Shown piece after piece: positions 48,204 to 60,132 of a stretch of 64,000 nt of DNA. Position 1 is the stretch's first letter. Every line of letters begins with the position of its first letter. The position numbers and the translations under genes are program-made. Below the pieces are notes generated by a model. It worked only from the letters and a program-made list of their open reading frames with translations. It did no database searches and had not been told where the DNA came from. This DNA comes from Floccularia luteovirens (Eukaryota > Basidiomycota > Agaricomycetes > Agaricales > Squamanitaceae), in the NCBI GenBank assembly GCA_009739215.1, contig VSJF01000002.1, forward strand, positions 310,001 through 374,000. Direction: 5' to 3'.

Positions 48204-48821
48204 TTTGGAAGGATTTACAGATATATTCATTCCCTCGCTTGATATACTGTTTGAGATGTTCGGCTGGAAAAAAAAAGATCAAGCACAGGTGCATTATCGG
48301 AATCTTATGTGATTTGGAAGCGAAGAGAATGATAACTATTTGATGCAAACAGGATGGTGTAATTTGGGGCTGACTGCAATATGTTGTAACGGCTAATAGT
48401 AGAGCACCAGATCGAGGGGCTATTTGAACGCTCGCGCCCCTTCATACGCCCCTGTGTAGCCGCCATCGCATAAACGTCTAACTGATATCAAGTTAGTTGC
48501 TTCGGAGAACTGACATTATTCCAGTCTCATCTCCCATGCAGTTTTTTTGGGATACTGTAAGTAATGGTTCGTAATGCCTATTTCCCATGTAATTGCTTAT
48601 AATCAAGGATACGACTCATTATAAGATCCGTTTTATCCTGTAAGTGTCAGTAATCAATTCACCACTGTAAAGTTTGTTAGTCTGTGCCAGATTTGATAGA
48701 TAATAAACTTTGTTTGCAAGAAATGATCGAAAAATTACACTCCAAAAAAAAAGGTTATGACATATAGAATTACAACTTAATCATTGCATATTCGATCTCC
48801 AGGAATCCCAAAATGATCTGG
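48204..48821. other. Intergenic, no gene seen
   Basis: Upstream of R4 and downstream of the next gene. Nothing recognised. Confidence 0.5.
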
Positions 48822-49796
48822 TTAACCAGAAGTAAAGGGACGCACAGATGTTTGTGGCTGCGGTGTGTTAAATGTAAATGATGGAAATGTAGGCGCTGGA
48901 GGCAACGTTGCAGTTTGTGATGGGAGAGGTATGCTACGAGAAAGACTCGTGGACGCAGCTGGAGGAGCTAAGCCACTCATTTGGGACAATGTAGCAGAAT
49001 CTACTTCCCGCCCCGCCAAGATGAAAGCGATACGTAGCTCCTATGTGACATGACGGGAAGGAATAGATGGTCAATCTCCAAAAAACAGGACCTCACCCTC
49101 AGGATGCTTACCTCGGGAGAGTGTCCTGAGAATCGTGGCTGGGCGCATATATGTGCCATGGTTTCTGTACCGTAGGGTGGTTTTGATGAAGGTGAAGGGG
49201 AGCGGTTTGATGTGGCAACTGGGGCGGCAAAGCTGTCTAATGGTACAGGTGTTGGTGGCATAATGTGACCCTTTAAGTATGCATAGTACCGCAGTTCCTT
49301 CAGCAAGGAAGTGATAGTTTGATGACACGTTCAGTAGTGGCCAACTTGCTTGAGAATAAGAGTTATACTCACCTCATGGCTAAAACCACTGTATTCCTGC
49401 ATAGCTACTATACTGTGGAACGTTTCTCCCATGGAAGTTGTAGTTTGGAATGCCTGTGCCGCTGGGAGTTCTAATGGATTTACTACAACTTTGCTTGGTG
49501 GTATCGGCGGTTTCTGCACATCTGTCGGTACACTGGGTATGGGGTATGGCTTGAAGAGTGGTGGTAAGCTCAACAAGAGACGTGCTTGATCTTCGGCTGG
49601 TTGCTCAGGACAAGGAAGTGGTGGCCCGCCTGTATTAGAATAAGCCCACATGTAATCATGCACTCGCACTTCCTTGTAACCCAAAAGACACTGTTGAGCA
49701 GGAAACCTAATGGTAATAACTACATACCTCAAAACTCTTGGATTGAGCCCCATCAATACCTCCAATATTCATGAAATATCCATCGGTTGCCGACAT
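48822..49796 (-). CDS. Orphan Pro-rich protein with repeated S-x-E-E-L-R motif
   Basis: Function unknown. The start at 49796 reads MSATDGYFMNIGGIDGAQSK. After an intron comes CLLGYKEVRVHDYMWAYSNT and a Pro-rich stretch (LPPLFKPYPIPSVPTD). Two similar units follow: MQEYSGFSHEELRYYAYLKG (exon junction inside) and PRFSGHSPEELRIAFILAGR. The C-terminus is Pro/Thr/Phe-rich (FPSFTFNTPQPQTSV, RPFTSG), ending at 48822. Four exons, frames intact with simple joins. The R-V-x-D-Y and S-x-E-E-L-R units with Phe-containing low complexity recall short motifs of some fungal nucleoporins, but that is only a hint. Next to CDH1, with no sign of shared control. Confidence 0.55.
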
Positions 49797-50575
49797 TGCC
49801 AAATGTTAGTACTTTGCAGAACAAAAGCCAATCGTAACAACACCGGCACAAATTATTATGGATTCACGAGTCAGAAGTCCGAAAGATCTGGAGAATTCAG
49901 ACTGTGAGACAATTTTTACATAAATTTGTTGCAGTCAGCCACAACTCTAATTTGTTTCTAAAACAAAGCACACCAACGAAGAATAACATACTGTATATTT
50001 ATATCCAAATCAAAAAGTACAAAAAACATGTATCGAGTGTATAAAATATCAAAGTTAGCCTATAAGACCTAAGCCAGAAAGGCTGCGGGATAGGCAGTAT
50101 ATAGGTAATGAGGTAGACAAGACGGCTTCTAGAACGGGTTATTGCCTTACATGTGAATGTGGATTTTTGTTCTCTATATATAGAGCCGTCGCAATATAGT
50201 TTGATGCGAGTTGTACTCGGGACGCACTGTGCTATGAAATAGTTGGTACTTGTGTAATGGACAACATAGCAAGAAGCTCAGCATAACGAGGGAGGTCTGC
50301 GAAAGCAGACGTGCAGTACGATATATAGAAGATGTTTTGCCAAATATGTGCGCGGTGATATGATGTTTGGTGCTTGACAATCGAGCATAACCGTTTGTTG
50401 ACCATATGTGTAGTAGATGAAAGCAAGGCAATGGTCGAATCCGTACTCCAAGGTAATGGATCGCAAAGCGGTGCTAAGATAGCGGGTGCTGGGTGGTTAT
50501 CCCAGTGCAATGAGAGCAGGTGTGTTCAGAATCAAGGGTAACGAAGTAGCGGCGAAAGGCTAGTGGGAACGATAC
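49797..50575. other. Intergenic, no gene seen
   Basis: Upstream DNA of the orphan gene and 3' flank of CDH1. TATA-like stretches near 50175. Minus-strand open stretches here show no family pattern. Confidence 0.5.
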
Positions 50576-52451
50576 TCATCGTATGAGTCGTCCATAGTCT
50601 AGACGGCTCTCCCGCCCACGTTCATTCTTTTCTTTTTTGGGGAATGCATTCCAGAATCTGAGCGTCTCGTCACCTGCGCCAGTCACGATGGTTTCTCCAT
50701 CAGGGCTCATGGCAAGATACAAGACACGATTTGTATGTCCTGTTAGTGAAGCGACCATGTTCAAAGTTGGGTACTTCCAAATGCAAATTTGATTTTGTGC
50801 TGTTGTTGACGAGAACCCGTGCGTCGATACGAGTTCATGCGATGTTAGTGACCAGATAAGGTTGCACACCTACACCCAAATTAGACAGCAGCCCAAAAAA
50901 GAGATATTGGACATACCTGGCTTCCGGTATCAAGTTCATTCAACATTGTGCCATTGATGACATTCCAAAACCTTATATGTTTGTCTTGTGTACCCCCTCC
51001 CGTTGCAAGAACACCAGATACATGCGGATCCCACGCTAGCGCTTTTACGGCTGCAGTATGCTCGTGAAACTTCCACAATGGCGAGTCCCCAGGACCATCT
51101 TCACTCGCGCTTCCTGATCCTGCCCCCACTGTGCTCCTTCCAGCGGTCGCAGACCTTTTTGAACCCCGTAAGTCCCATATACACACCTTGTTGTCATTCC
51201 CTCCACTCGCAAGGTTTGCTGACCCAGGGCCTCCGTCTCCACTCCATTTCAACCCACAGACTTCCTGACGATGTCCCGTACAGCGCTTGAATGGGCGAGA
51301 AGTCGCCTCCCGCACGTCACGGTGATGCACCATGCGATCCCGTGATCCAGAAGACAAGACATGACTATTCCATGCTAAAGCGCCGATGCGTTGTGTATGC
51401 GCCTGCTGATAAGTGCGTTGCAGTTGTAACGTCTCTGCATCATAGATATGTAGTCGCCCAGCTAGTGTACCTACAGCCAGTGTCGAGCCCTACGTGTATC
51501 TTGTCAGTTCTGTAAGAAATTGGGAGGACGATCGAAGTTACCTTTTGTACCCACGAGACAGAACTAATTGTATCGTTTGACGCTGCAAGATCACATAGTT
51601 TGGAAACTCGTGCATTATGTGCAGTCCAGAGATAGACGCAAGATCCAAGACCAACTCCAAGAACATTGGTACTTGACCAATCAACTAAGTTAAGATAGAA
51701 ATCATCGGCGAGTTCTGGTGCATCAAGCACTCTATATGGTGTTTTGCAGACACTGCGCAGCTGCCTACGTGGGCTCTCTAGCAGCTGACGGCTTTCTGCA
51801 CGAACAGGACTCATAGAGTATGCCTCATCCGTAGGCTTGTCTAGTCGACGTGTAGGTGTTTCGGGGTTTGACGTTGAGGGAGAGTTGTAAGCGAACAAGC
51901 GGCGTCGAGTAGGGGTGGACGGGGGTACAGCAGTTGATGAGGAAGCGACAGGCACCGGACGAGTAGGTGACACAGGCCTACGAGGGGATGGTGGTGTTAC
52001 CTCGGTGTGAAGTATCGAGTTGAAGATAGCATTAGCTTGTTCTGTTTGATGTTTAGGATGGCTGAATATAACCCGTTTGTTAAGATTCAAGATACTCACC
52101 TTTTAGAGCGTCGGATTCCGTAGGAATTATTCTATTTTTCGAAGGGGTTGAAGGGCCTCCATCTTCCATAAGATGGAAAGATGTGCGCATGTCACCTGTA
52201 TCCCTTGAAGGCACGAAACGGTCTCCATAGTCCCTTGCAACTCTGATTGCGTCCCCCGGGGTGTCAGGCTCTCCACTACTGTCACTGGTCGGCCCATTAG
52301 GGTCAAGCGGGGGTGTCGATGTAGATGGCATCGGCGCCACACCAAAGATAGGATTTGTCCGTGGCCGGTTCTTCTTGGGCGCTTCCTCGTCTGCATCTTG
52401 ATGGGACGCGCGAAGACGTTTTCCAAACGGCGAGTTTTTGAGGCCAGACAT
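50576..52451 (-). CDS. CDH1: APC/C activator CDH1 (fizzy-related)
   Basis: Substrate-recruiting activator of the anaphase-promoting complex in late mitosis and G1. The start at 52451 reads [20 protein letters not shown]. The C-box is DRFVPSR (near 52225), which fits CDH1. A Ser/Pro-rich region with many S/T-P sites (CDK-type control is expected) follows. Then [40 protein letters not shown] and a seven-bladed WD40 propeller: [108 protein letters not shown]. It ends LDYGRLIR, the Ile-Arg tail that docks on the APC/C. Four or five short introns; no lesion. Confidence 0.93.
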
Positions 52452-53625
52452 GTGTGATAGCACAAAGAAAGATATTAGAGTGCTAAACGGTCAGAAACGA
52501 AGACAATTGGGAGAAAACGACATGGAAGTACAATTGAAAGAGGGTTAAAGTCCAAGTTGAACTGCTAATCAACACTCCCTTCCAAATATGGAAAAAATCC
52601 TCTCACGAGCGATTTGCTTCCCCGTATATAAACACCTCCGCCTTTTTTTAAATCTTTTTTGATTCTTGACCACTATCATCTACTTATTGCGTTGGCCTAA
52701 ATCTTTTTGACATGCTCTTCCTTGGCTTGATTATTCAGGCCAAGAATGAGCATACCAGCCGTGTTTCTTTTGTTGGTTTAACATTTATCACTGTTCCAAC
52801 TTGCTAAGCACTCCCCGGTTCCTCGTAATTTGTCAGGCTCCATGTTCCTAGGCCTACTTACTGAGTACTAAAAGGTGGCAGATCAAGGTCCTTTAAGCCA
52901 GTATATTTTCAGTACTTTTTTCCTATTTTCTGTTGACTACTGGTTCTAGTGCTTGAATAGCGATAACTTAGAACCACAATGTTTCCATGACGGCGGGAGC
53001 AATTACATTCGAATCTCACGCTATATGTATGTGATCAAATCACTTTGATTTGTTCCTGATGCACTATATTTATTTTTTATAATAACGGACTTACGCCGTC
53101 AATCGGTGCAAAGGGTTCATATACTTATGCGATTCTCATCTCTTACTCAAGATAACCGTCGATGGACTGCTCATATTTAAAAAAATTTATTGTCGTCACA
53201 TCTCCCGAGGACAAGTGTCCTTCTCACAAGAAGTTGAAGACACAGTTCTACAAATGTACGCACCAGAAGCTTGCAGGAATTCTGCATATCTTGTTCCACT
53301 TGAACCCTTTATACTTTGGCCGAATATATGCTGTGATATCTCGGGTATTAAGTGAACGAATCTCCAATCTATTGTCATACCAGTTCAGTTTGTAGACATT
53401 TCTACAGCTATATAATCATGGCTGACCATGAAATAATATCTCAGGATCTTCTTATTTCTGTCGAGTTGAACAGTGTTCGGAGTTCTCGGAGTTTGAAATT
53501 ATGTTTGGGTGACCATATTCAACTTGAACCTTGTCTTACGCTAATTATAAAGGTGATAGCATCGCTGTCCTTCTTCCATGTTTCTCTCTTCATAACCAAC
53601 TCAGAAACCATAAAACGGAGCCAAC
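52452..53625. other. Long intergenic region
   Basis: Divergent upstream DNA of CDH1 and of the M28 protease. A plus-strand open stretch from 53418 (MADHEIISQDLLISVELNSV) has some protein-like character but no stop-to-stop gene structure I can support. Nothing else recognised. Confidence 0.45.
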
Positions 53626-56600
53626 ATGTCATTCATGAGCAAAATTTCATCCCTACTGGCGTTTAGGACAGCACCAACGACGTTGATTATTATCCTCGTC
53701 TACTTAGCGGTCGCCATATCTGTATTCATAACAAACCAACTACCAGGTGTTCCAAAGCATCAGAAAGGGTTGGATCTCAAGCAGGCTTACGCAGATTTGC
53801 ACCATGTGAGTATGTTCCTTCATGAAACCATGATATGTCAGTGAGGACGATTGATACTGGAGTACTGCGATGATGCAATGCATGGAGCAGGCATCAACTT
53901 TTTGTAATCTCATGTTAGCTAACCCATGCAGATGCTTTTATTGAGATATATCATCACTCCACTACCATTACACTAACTTACTATGAGTGGTATGCCACTC
54001 TTGTTCCGATTTTTCCCAAGATGGCTTCTATCGAAGCAATACTAGATCCTTCTTGCTTAACACGTTTCCACAGATTGCACCTCGACCACACCCTTACAAC
54101 TCACATGCCAATGATGACGTACGCTCATTCATATTGGAACGCATTAAAGATATCGCATTGGGCAAGGATTACGTTCATATTGACGATTCCACTTCGAGTA
54201 GTTCTTGGACACGCGGATCATCTGGCATATATTTTGAGGCCAATAACATTGTCGTCAAGGTAGATGGAACAGAGCCTGAATACACAAATACTGGCGCAGT
54301 ACTTTTTTCAGCACACTATGATTCCGTCTCCACTGCCTCTGGGGCAACGGATGATGGCATGGGTGTTGCAACTTTGATACAGCTTATACAACTCCTCTCC
54401 CGCAAGCGTCCTCGTCGTACCGCTATTTTCAACATCAATAATGGGGAAGAAGATGGACTTCACGGGGCATTCGCGTGTGTCCTGTCACCAACTTCCACTA
54501 GTCTCTCTAATTTCCCCCTACAGGTTTATGAATCATCCTTGGGCGAATATTAGTGACACTTTCCTCAACCTCGAGGGTGCGGCTTCAGGAGGGTATGTAT
54601 GTGTATCAAATTTTCAAAGTCATTTACTCACCTATTCCTCTACAGACGACCCATACTCTTCCGTGCAACTTCAACTGCACCACTTTATTCCTACCTCAGG
54701 AAGAACGTCAGGCACCCACATGCAAACGTCCTCTCCTCCGACGGCTTTGCAAAAGGGTGGATTCGCTCTGATACAGATTACACCGTGTATGCGGCCAATG
54801 GAATGGCTGGCTTAGACGTCGCTTTCTACCAAGGTCGCAGTCGGTACCATACCAAATTGGACGCAGTAGCATATACCGATGGGCAGGAGCGAAGCTTGTG
54901 GTCCATGATGGAAGCCGCAGAAGGAGCGGGCTTGGCTCTTCTGAACAAAAAAGAGACTCATGACGAAAGCAAGACGGGTATTCCTGTTTATTTCGACTGT
55001 GCGTGCAACCACCATTTTATTTCCTCATGTTTCTTAATACGTTTGAGATAGTATTCGCAGCGATACTTGTGGTTTTTTCTCTGAGCACGTTATTTGCATT
55101 CAACTTCGTACTTCTTATTGTTGGACCCATTGTTCTTATTCTTGCTGCGGTGGGTGATCGCGCATGGCAACAGTCACGTCGCAGGGACAGGATCAATGGA
55201 GTTGCACGATCAGATGAAGAAAACGTCCTGCAAAAGACATGGAAATGGGCCAAATCTGTCAAATGGCTACCAGAAATATGGAAACACAGCAAGTTCTGGT
55301 TGGCGTTATTCTTGGCAATCGGTCTTCAAGTATTGCTTGTGCTGGCTTTTATTAAGATAAACCCTTTCGTACGTCCAATCATGATTTATTAAAAGTTTTA
55401 TATCTGGATCTTATCATTTGAATTTCTAGTTAGTCTATTCGTCACCATATCTTGTCTTTTTCTGTTTCTTCGCACTTGCCTATTCGTCTCTTGCATTCAC
55501 CCTTCGATTTTCCATCGGGGCCCTCGAACTGCCAGAACAACAGAAACAAATCATGCTTGTCCAAACGTACATTTTCACTTGGATTTTGCTCGTGCTCTCT
55601 ACCATCGTTGTTGGGAAAGCCAAAAGGGGAGGTGTATACTTTGTCAGCGCATGGCACGCACTCGTGTTTTTGGCATGTCTCATTGGGTACGTAGAAGAGA
55701 TGTTCGGCGCGCGTGGTACACCTGGTCAAGAAGACATCCCACGTATTCATTATGAGAGTGAAGATGAAGCACCGCTCGGTCATCCACGCGATGAGAGTGA
55801 TGCTTCACCCTCTGAGAATACTCCATTGATTGGTCACCGTCGACTTCGAGCAAAGACCACTCGAGGAGAGGAATCGGGAGCAGTTCTGTGGTGGATCGTG
55901 CAGTTGCTTCTGGTGCTGCCCTTGCCAATTATTTTGGTTTCCCACATGGCTATCATTTTATTGGAAGCTTTGCCACAGACTCTCGCAGATGGAAGCAGTG
56001 CGTCCATTGGTTTGTTTGTATCCTACCTTTCAAAGGATTGTTTGGCTAACAACCTTCTAGTTTATACGGCATTATCTGCTCTTGCGTTCTTGTTAGTAGT
56101 TCCGATTGCGCCATTCGTCTTCAAAATCCACCGAGGACTGGCTTATGTCCTTAGCGCAATTTTTATTATCTCAATAATCTACGCCTTATCTGCGTTCCCC
56201 TTCGACTCAACCAGTCCACTAAAGGTCTTCTTCCAACAAAAAGTTATGCCAGGCGATACCATTACACCGCGTACGGCTAATGCCAGTATTGCCACGGCCC
56301 CTTTTGTCGTGACCGCTCTCACAGGAGCAGAGAAGTACATGAAGCAAATGCTCATCCCTAAAATACCTTCTGCGGTTGGGCAGACTATAAATTGTACTAG
56401 GAGTACCGTCCGTATGGGTTTGTCAACATGCGAATGGAATTCTAGCGCTGTCGTGGCTTCACCTGGAGGTGACGTGATTGGAAAAGTTGTGGTTGACAGC
56501 AAGGATATAACTCAAGCCTCAGAATGGTTCCGGGCGACAGTGAATCGGACTGGGTCGACCAGTGCGCGTATCAGGGTGCAAGGGCAGAATACTCGCTCAT

Positions 56601-56977
56601 GCAGGATCTATGCCGACAACCGCAATATCAAGAAATTTATGGTCTATGGATCTCGATCTTCAGATGCAAGACATAATGGTCAAGGCCTGCGTCAAATAAA
56701 GCTGTGGAGTCTAGATAGGAATCATGAATTTATCGTTGATCTCGAGTGGGAAGCGGGGACTGACGACCAGGGAAATAACAACAATGAGCTTCAGGGTAGG
56801 ATTTCTTGTAATTGGGCGGAGTATGCGAGCGGGATGGTTGACAATGGGAGTTTTAAGAGTAAGAAGGCGACGAAGATCCCTGCTTTCGAGGAGATGCTTT
56901 CGTTCCTGCCTGAATGGGCAATTGCTTCGAAAGCGAATGATGGATTGGTGGAGGCGTTTAGGTATTTTAAAATTTAG
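53626..56977 (+). CDS. PFF1: Vacuolar membrane M28-family protease, copy 1
   Basis: Multispanning vacuolar metalloprotease of the Pff1 type (yeast YBR074W family). Starts MSFMSKISSLLAFRTAPTTL, with a first membrane helix LIIILVYLAVAISVFI. The lumenal peptidase domain shows ARPHPYNSHAN-type start (here IAPRPHPYNSHANDD), LFSAHYDSVS (zinc His and Asp), ATDDGMGVATLI (zinc Asp), FNINNGEEDGL (catalytic and zinc Glu pair), NHPWANISDTFLNLEGAASG and SRYHTKLDAV (last zinc His). Further on are six to eight membrane helices and a lumenal C-terminal domain ending FLPEWAIASKANDGL. The first intron (about 53808-54073) is some 266 bases, far longer than its neighbours. No frame break. Paralogue at 60133. Confidence 0.88.
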
Positions 56978-57369
56978 TTATGGACCTGATACAAAAAGTT
57001 GTTGTTCAGGACAATGTCGAAACAAAATCGTATTTCATTCATGAAATCATTCCTTTTGAAAATTTGACTGGTGGTATCCGTGAAAGTCAACTTGTAATTT
57101 GGGTTTCCTGAGTAAACATATAAAAGGAGAGAAGGGGTAGGTGTCGAGTTCCAATTGTACAGATGGAGGACAGGATGACTTCATGTACAAGGTATACTAA
57201 AAGATCCATTGTCTTGTAATACATACATGCAAGAATAAAATAGAATACGAAGTCGTCGAATCTACAGAATCCTCGATGTATAAAATGTCGAGCTTGCCTG
57301 AGTCTTTACTGGTCCGAATTCGCCACATCACTTAAAGGTATATTGACTGTTCGTTGGTTGACCGTGCAA
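56978..57369. other. Intergenic, no gene seen
   Basis: 3' flanks of the protease gene and of the U6 gene. Nothing recognised. Confidence 0.5.
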
Positions 57370-57438
57370 AAACAAAATAAATATTGAGACCCGTAGGTCT
57401 ACCACTCCGGGAAAGCGTGTCATCCTTGTGCAGGGGCC

Positions 57439-57469
<31 letters not shown>

Positions 57470-57493
57470 TTCGTATGTCACCCCGAAGGGGAC
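57370..57493 (-). ncRNA. U6 spliceosomal snRNA
   Basis: Read on the minus strand. A 5' stem-loop GTCCCCTTCGGGG is followed by the conserved core ATTGGAACGATACAGAGAAG with the ACAGAGA box, then ATTAGCATGGCCCCTGCACA and AGGATGACACGC (the U4-pairing AGC and the internal stem-loop). These are near-universal in U6. The 3' part differs from animal U6 and forms its own hairpin (AGACCTACGGGTCT), then a T-rich end (TTTTGTTTTT) that fits a Pol III terminator. The exact ends are estimates. No intron seen. Confidence 0.93.
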
Positions 57494-58191
57494 ATAAGTA
57501 GTTGCTATTTATGGGTGTGTGCGTAAATAGTTTTGTATTTTGCTCAGCCCACGGGTTGTGACACTGATGACCCGATTTTTACCGGAGATGACAGCCAATT
57601 GACTCTCAATACTCTACGCCGGTATGTATGTATGATACGCAGTGTATCGTTTCTGGACCTTACAATTAATATCAGAGATTCCCCCAAATTCACATCAAAC
57701 ATGTGGTTAGCATGCAGTTACTGATAACTGTGGTGTTGGTGGAGGTGTGTAGCCCCTAATGCAGATGTTTGTCTGATATCGCCGAACATGCTCCAGCCTC
57801 GATCTAAATTTCTTGAGAACTGAGAACCCTCAAATTGGCATCCTCATGCAGACCAGTCCAACTTAAAACTCTTTCCGCTACCAATTACTCTCCGCTAGTA
57901 TCAATCTAAATCCGTGTTAACATCCTTGTTCTCCATTGCTGCATTGTTCTCTTATCATATACTGTCCTCACCTATCCGCAAACCGTTGTCGACCGAACGC
58001 TTCAAGCCGTTATTTCCGGCCAGCCCCACTCAACCGTGCCTTGAGCGTCATCTTCAATCCCCTAATTCTCACAAATATCATCGACACCAAAGCTTTATCG
58101 CCTGCTGTTCCGAACATCACTCCGTATACAACTACAACTGCCAACCTTTGCGCACCCCTACAATCACTATCAACCCAGACAGTAGGACAAA
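57494..58191. other. U6 promoter side and 5' leader of the next gene
   Basis: A TATA-like CATAAATAG (minus strand, about 57506-57515) lies just upstream of U6. Pyrimidine-rich DNA from about 57900 leads into the orphan gene; the frame is open upstream of 58192 from about 57936 but has no ATG. Confidence 0.5.
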
Positions 58192-59435
58192 TGTCCATCG
58201 CTATCGATATCATTCGAGGAAGCTTACCGTCGTCTGCATCTTCCCAAGGCTCTGCTGATTCCTTGACGCTAGTCGTCTCTCCGCCTTCTGATGCCCATAA
58301 GCTCGACTTTAGCCCACCTTTATCGAGTTCAAAGTTGTTACGGGGCGCAAAGCAATTGTCGCTGTCGATTCCCCAAATTCCAGACATGTCGACTGGAAAG
58401 GGGTTTCTGGAACCTCATCATACGAACCTCCCTCGAAGACGAAGACGTACCAACAACAATGTAGTTGCGCCTGTTGAAGCTTCCAATGCATTGAACAACG
58501 TTTCTACCAAGGAATCGCTCACATCTTCCAGTGAAATAAACACTTTCTCAGGTGTTCAAATTCCAACTCTACCGTCCAAGTTACAATCTACTCCTTTACA
58601 ATCCACTACTATCGCCGTTCCTGATGCTTCATTGCAAGTGACAAAAGCCGGACCGTCGATAGGCAAAGGCCACGTGCAGCCCCATATATCACACCTTCCG
58701 CGTCGCCAGCGCAAACCGCTCACATCGGAACAGTTAGCGATAAGGAGAAAGGAAATTGTCGAACGCAGACGATGCCTTCAGGAAATTGGGACAGGTTCAG
58801 GTGTCTTTGTTGCATTTATGGATGAAGACGAGGAAGAGGAAGAAACCTCCGAGGAAGATTTTACATCACGCTTCTCTGGGGTTGTGAGAATTGTGGTTCG
58901 TGAGACTGGGGTCAGGGACAACGGCACCAGTAATGGGGTGACAGACAACTTGTTCGTGCTCTCAGTCCCCGCAACCGACGCCCCTGAAGATGGTGTAAGC
59001 ATACTCACGGACGACCAGATCAAGGACGCCTGTGCGTTCTTACATTATCAGCGCACCACCTCAGAACAGTCACAAACCCCCTCTCCCATATTGATTCAAA
59101 CTCCACGAACTCGTCCCGTCGACGCTTTTTCTCTCGCTGTGTACTATCTTGCAACTCATACTCCCTTTCATCAGCACTTCCTCGCTGGCGTAGCCGAACT
59201 CTCAAATGTTACCACTGTCGCAGAACCAGATCAAGAAGTGCCCGCATACAGTGCTGTGCATCTGTTTATCATGAACTTACATGATGATATTGATGCTGCT
59301 GTTGAGGACTTTGATGATGATAGGGGAAACCCCCATCTACGCATTGAATGGAGAGGTGTTCTATCTTTTGACGGGATGGATCGGTTGGCAAGACTTGTTG
59401 CAGGCGTGGATAGAAATTTAGAAATTGCTTGTTAG
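58192..59435 (+). CDS. Orphan protein with two G-K-G/R-rich repeats
   Basis: Function unknown. Single exon of 414 codons from the first in-frame ATG (MSIAIDIIRGSLPSSASSQG). Ser/Pro-rich N-terminus. Two similar units follow: STGKGFLEPHHTNLPRRRRR (about 58390) and IGKGHVQPHISHLPRRQRKP (about 58660). Then come a charged helix (RRKEIVERRRCLQEIG), an acidic run (DEDEEEEETSEEDF), and a folded-looking C-terminal half: FSGVVRIVVRETGV, DAFSLAVYYLATHTPFHQHF, AVHLFIMNLHDDIDAAVEDF, WRGVLSFDGMDRLARLVAGV. Arg-rich units suggest nucleic-acid or nuclear roles, but that is inference. No membrane helix. Lies between two paralogous proteases. Confidence 0.6.
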
Positions 59436-60132
59436 ATGTATATCATCACTGGCCAGCAGAGCTGGACCCAGTTTGATTCCCACTCCCCGCAGGGCAAATG
59501 CCCAGAGGCGGGGTGTTCACTTAGAAAAAATGGACAGCCAACATTGTTATGTATCGTGATTATTTAAACAGCTGTATTTGTAGTTCATGAATCTAGAATC
59601 CAATATACTTAGAATTTTTCATTGAAACGAAGTCTTATGCAAGAAGTCACATTTGAAATTCAAAGGTCTCATACGTACTTTTTTTCTCAAGCTGGTTGAG
59701 ACTGCCATTATTGAAGCTTGCTACGATGTTTAATTCTCGCGAACTCTCAATACCGCATTTCTCTTATAGCATTTTGCAAACCTTCATTTCTGAATCATAT
59801 ATATCAATGACACTCAACCCCTTATTTCTACTTTCAACCACTTTTCTTCCACACTTCCTTGGGACTGTTCCAAATGTGAACGTTTGAATACCACCATCAA
59901 ACGTTAAAATACCTATATATAATCAACGCGAGGGAAATTATCCCCCGGAAAGATGAGGAGAAACATCAGAAGGACAATTGTGAGTAAGCAAATTATATGC
60001 TATATTTAACGAAGAAAATCCTGACATATCATTCTCCAAGAGACCCCATCGTACCGAATGACCCCGCAGATAATCAAAGATCTGGAATTGGACCATTGAA
60101 AGTCGAATAAAACCCTTTACAGTGGGCAGCCG
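59436..60132. other. Intergenic, no gene seen
   Basis: 3' flank of the orphan and promoter of the second protease. Nothing recognised. Confidence 0.5.
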
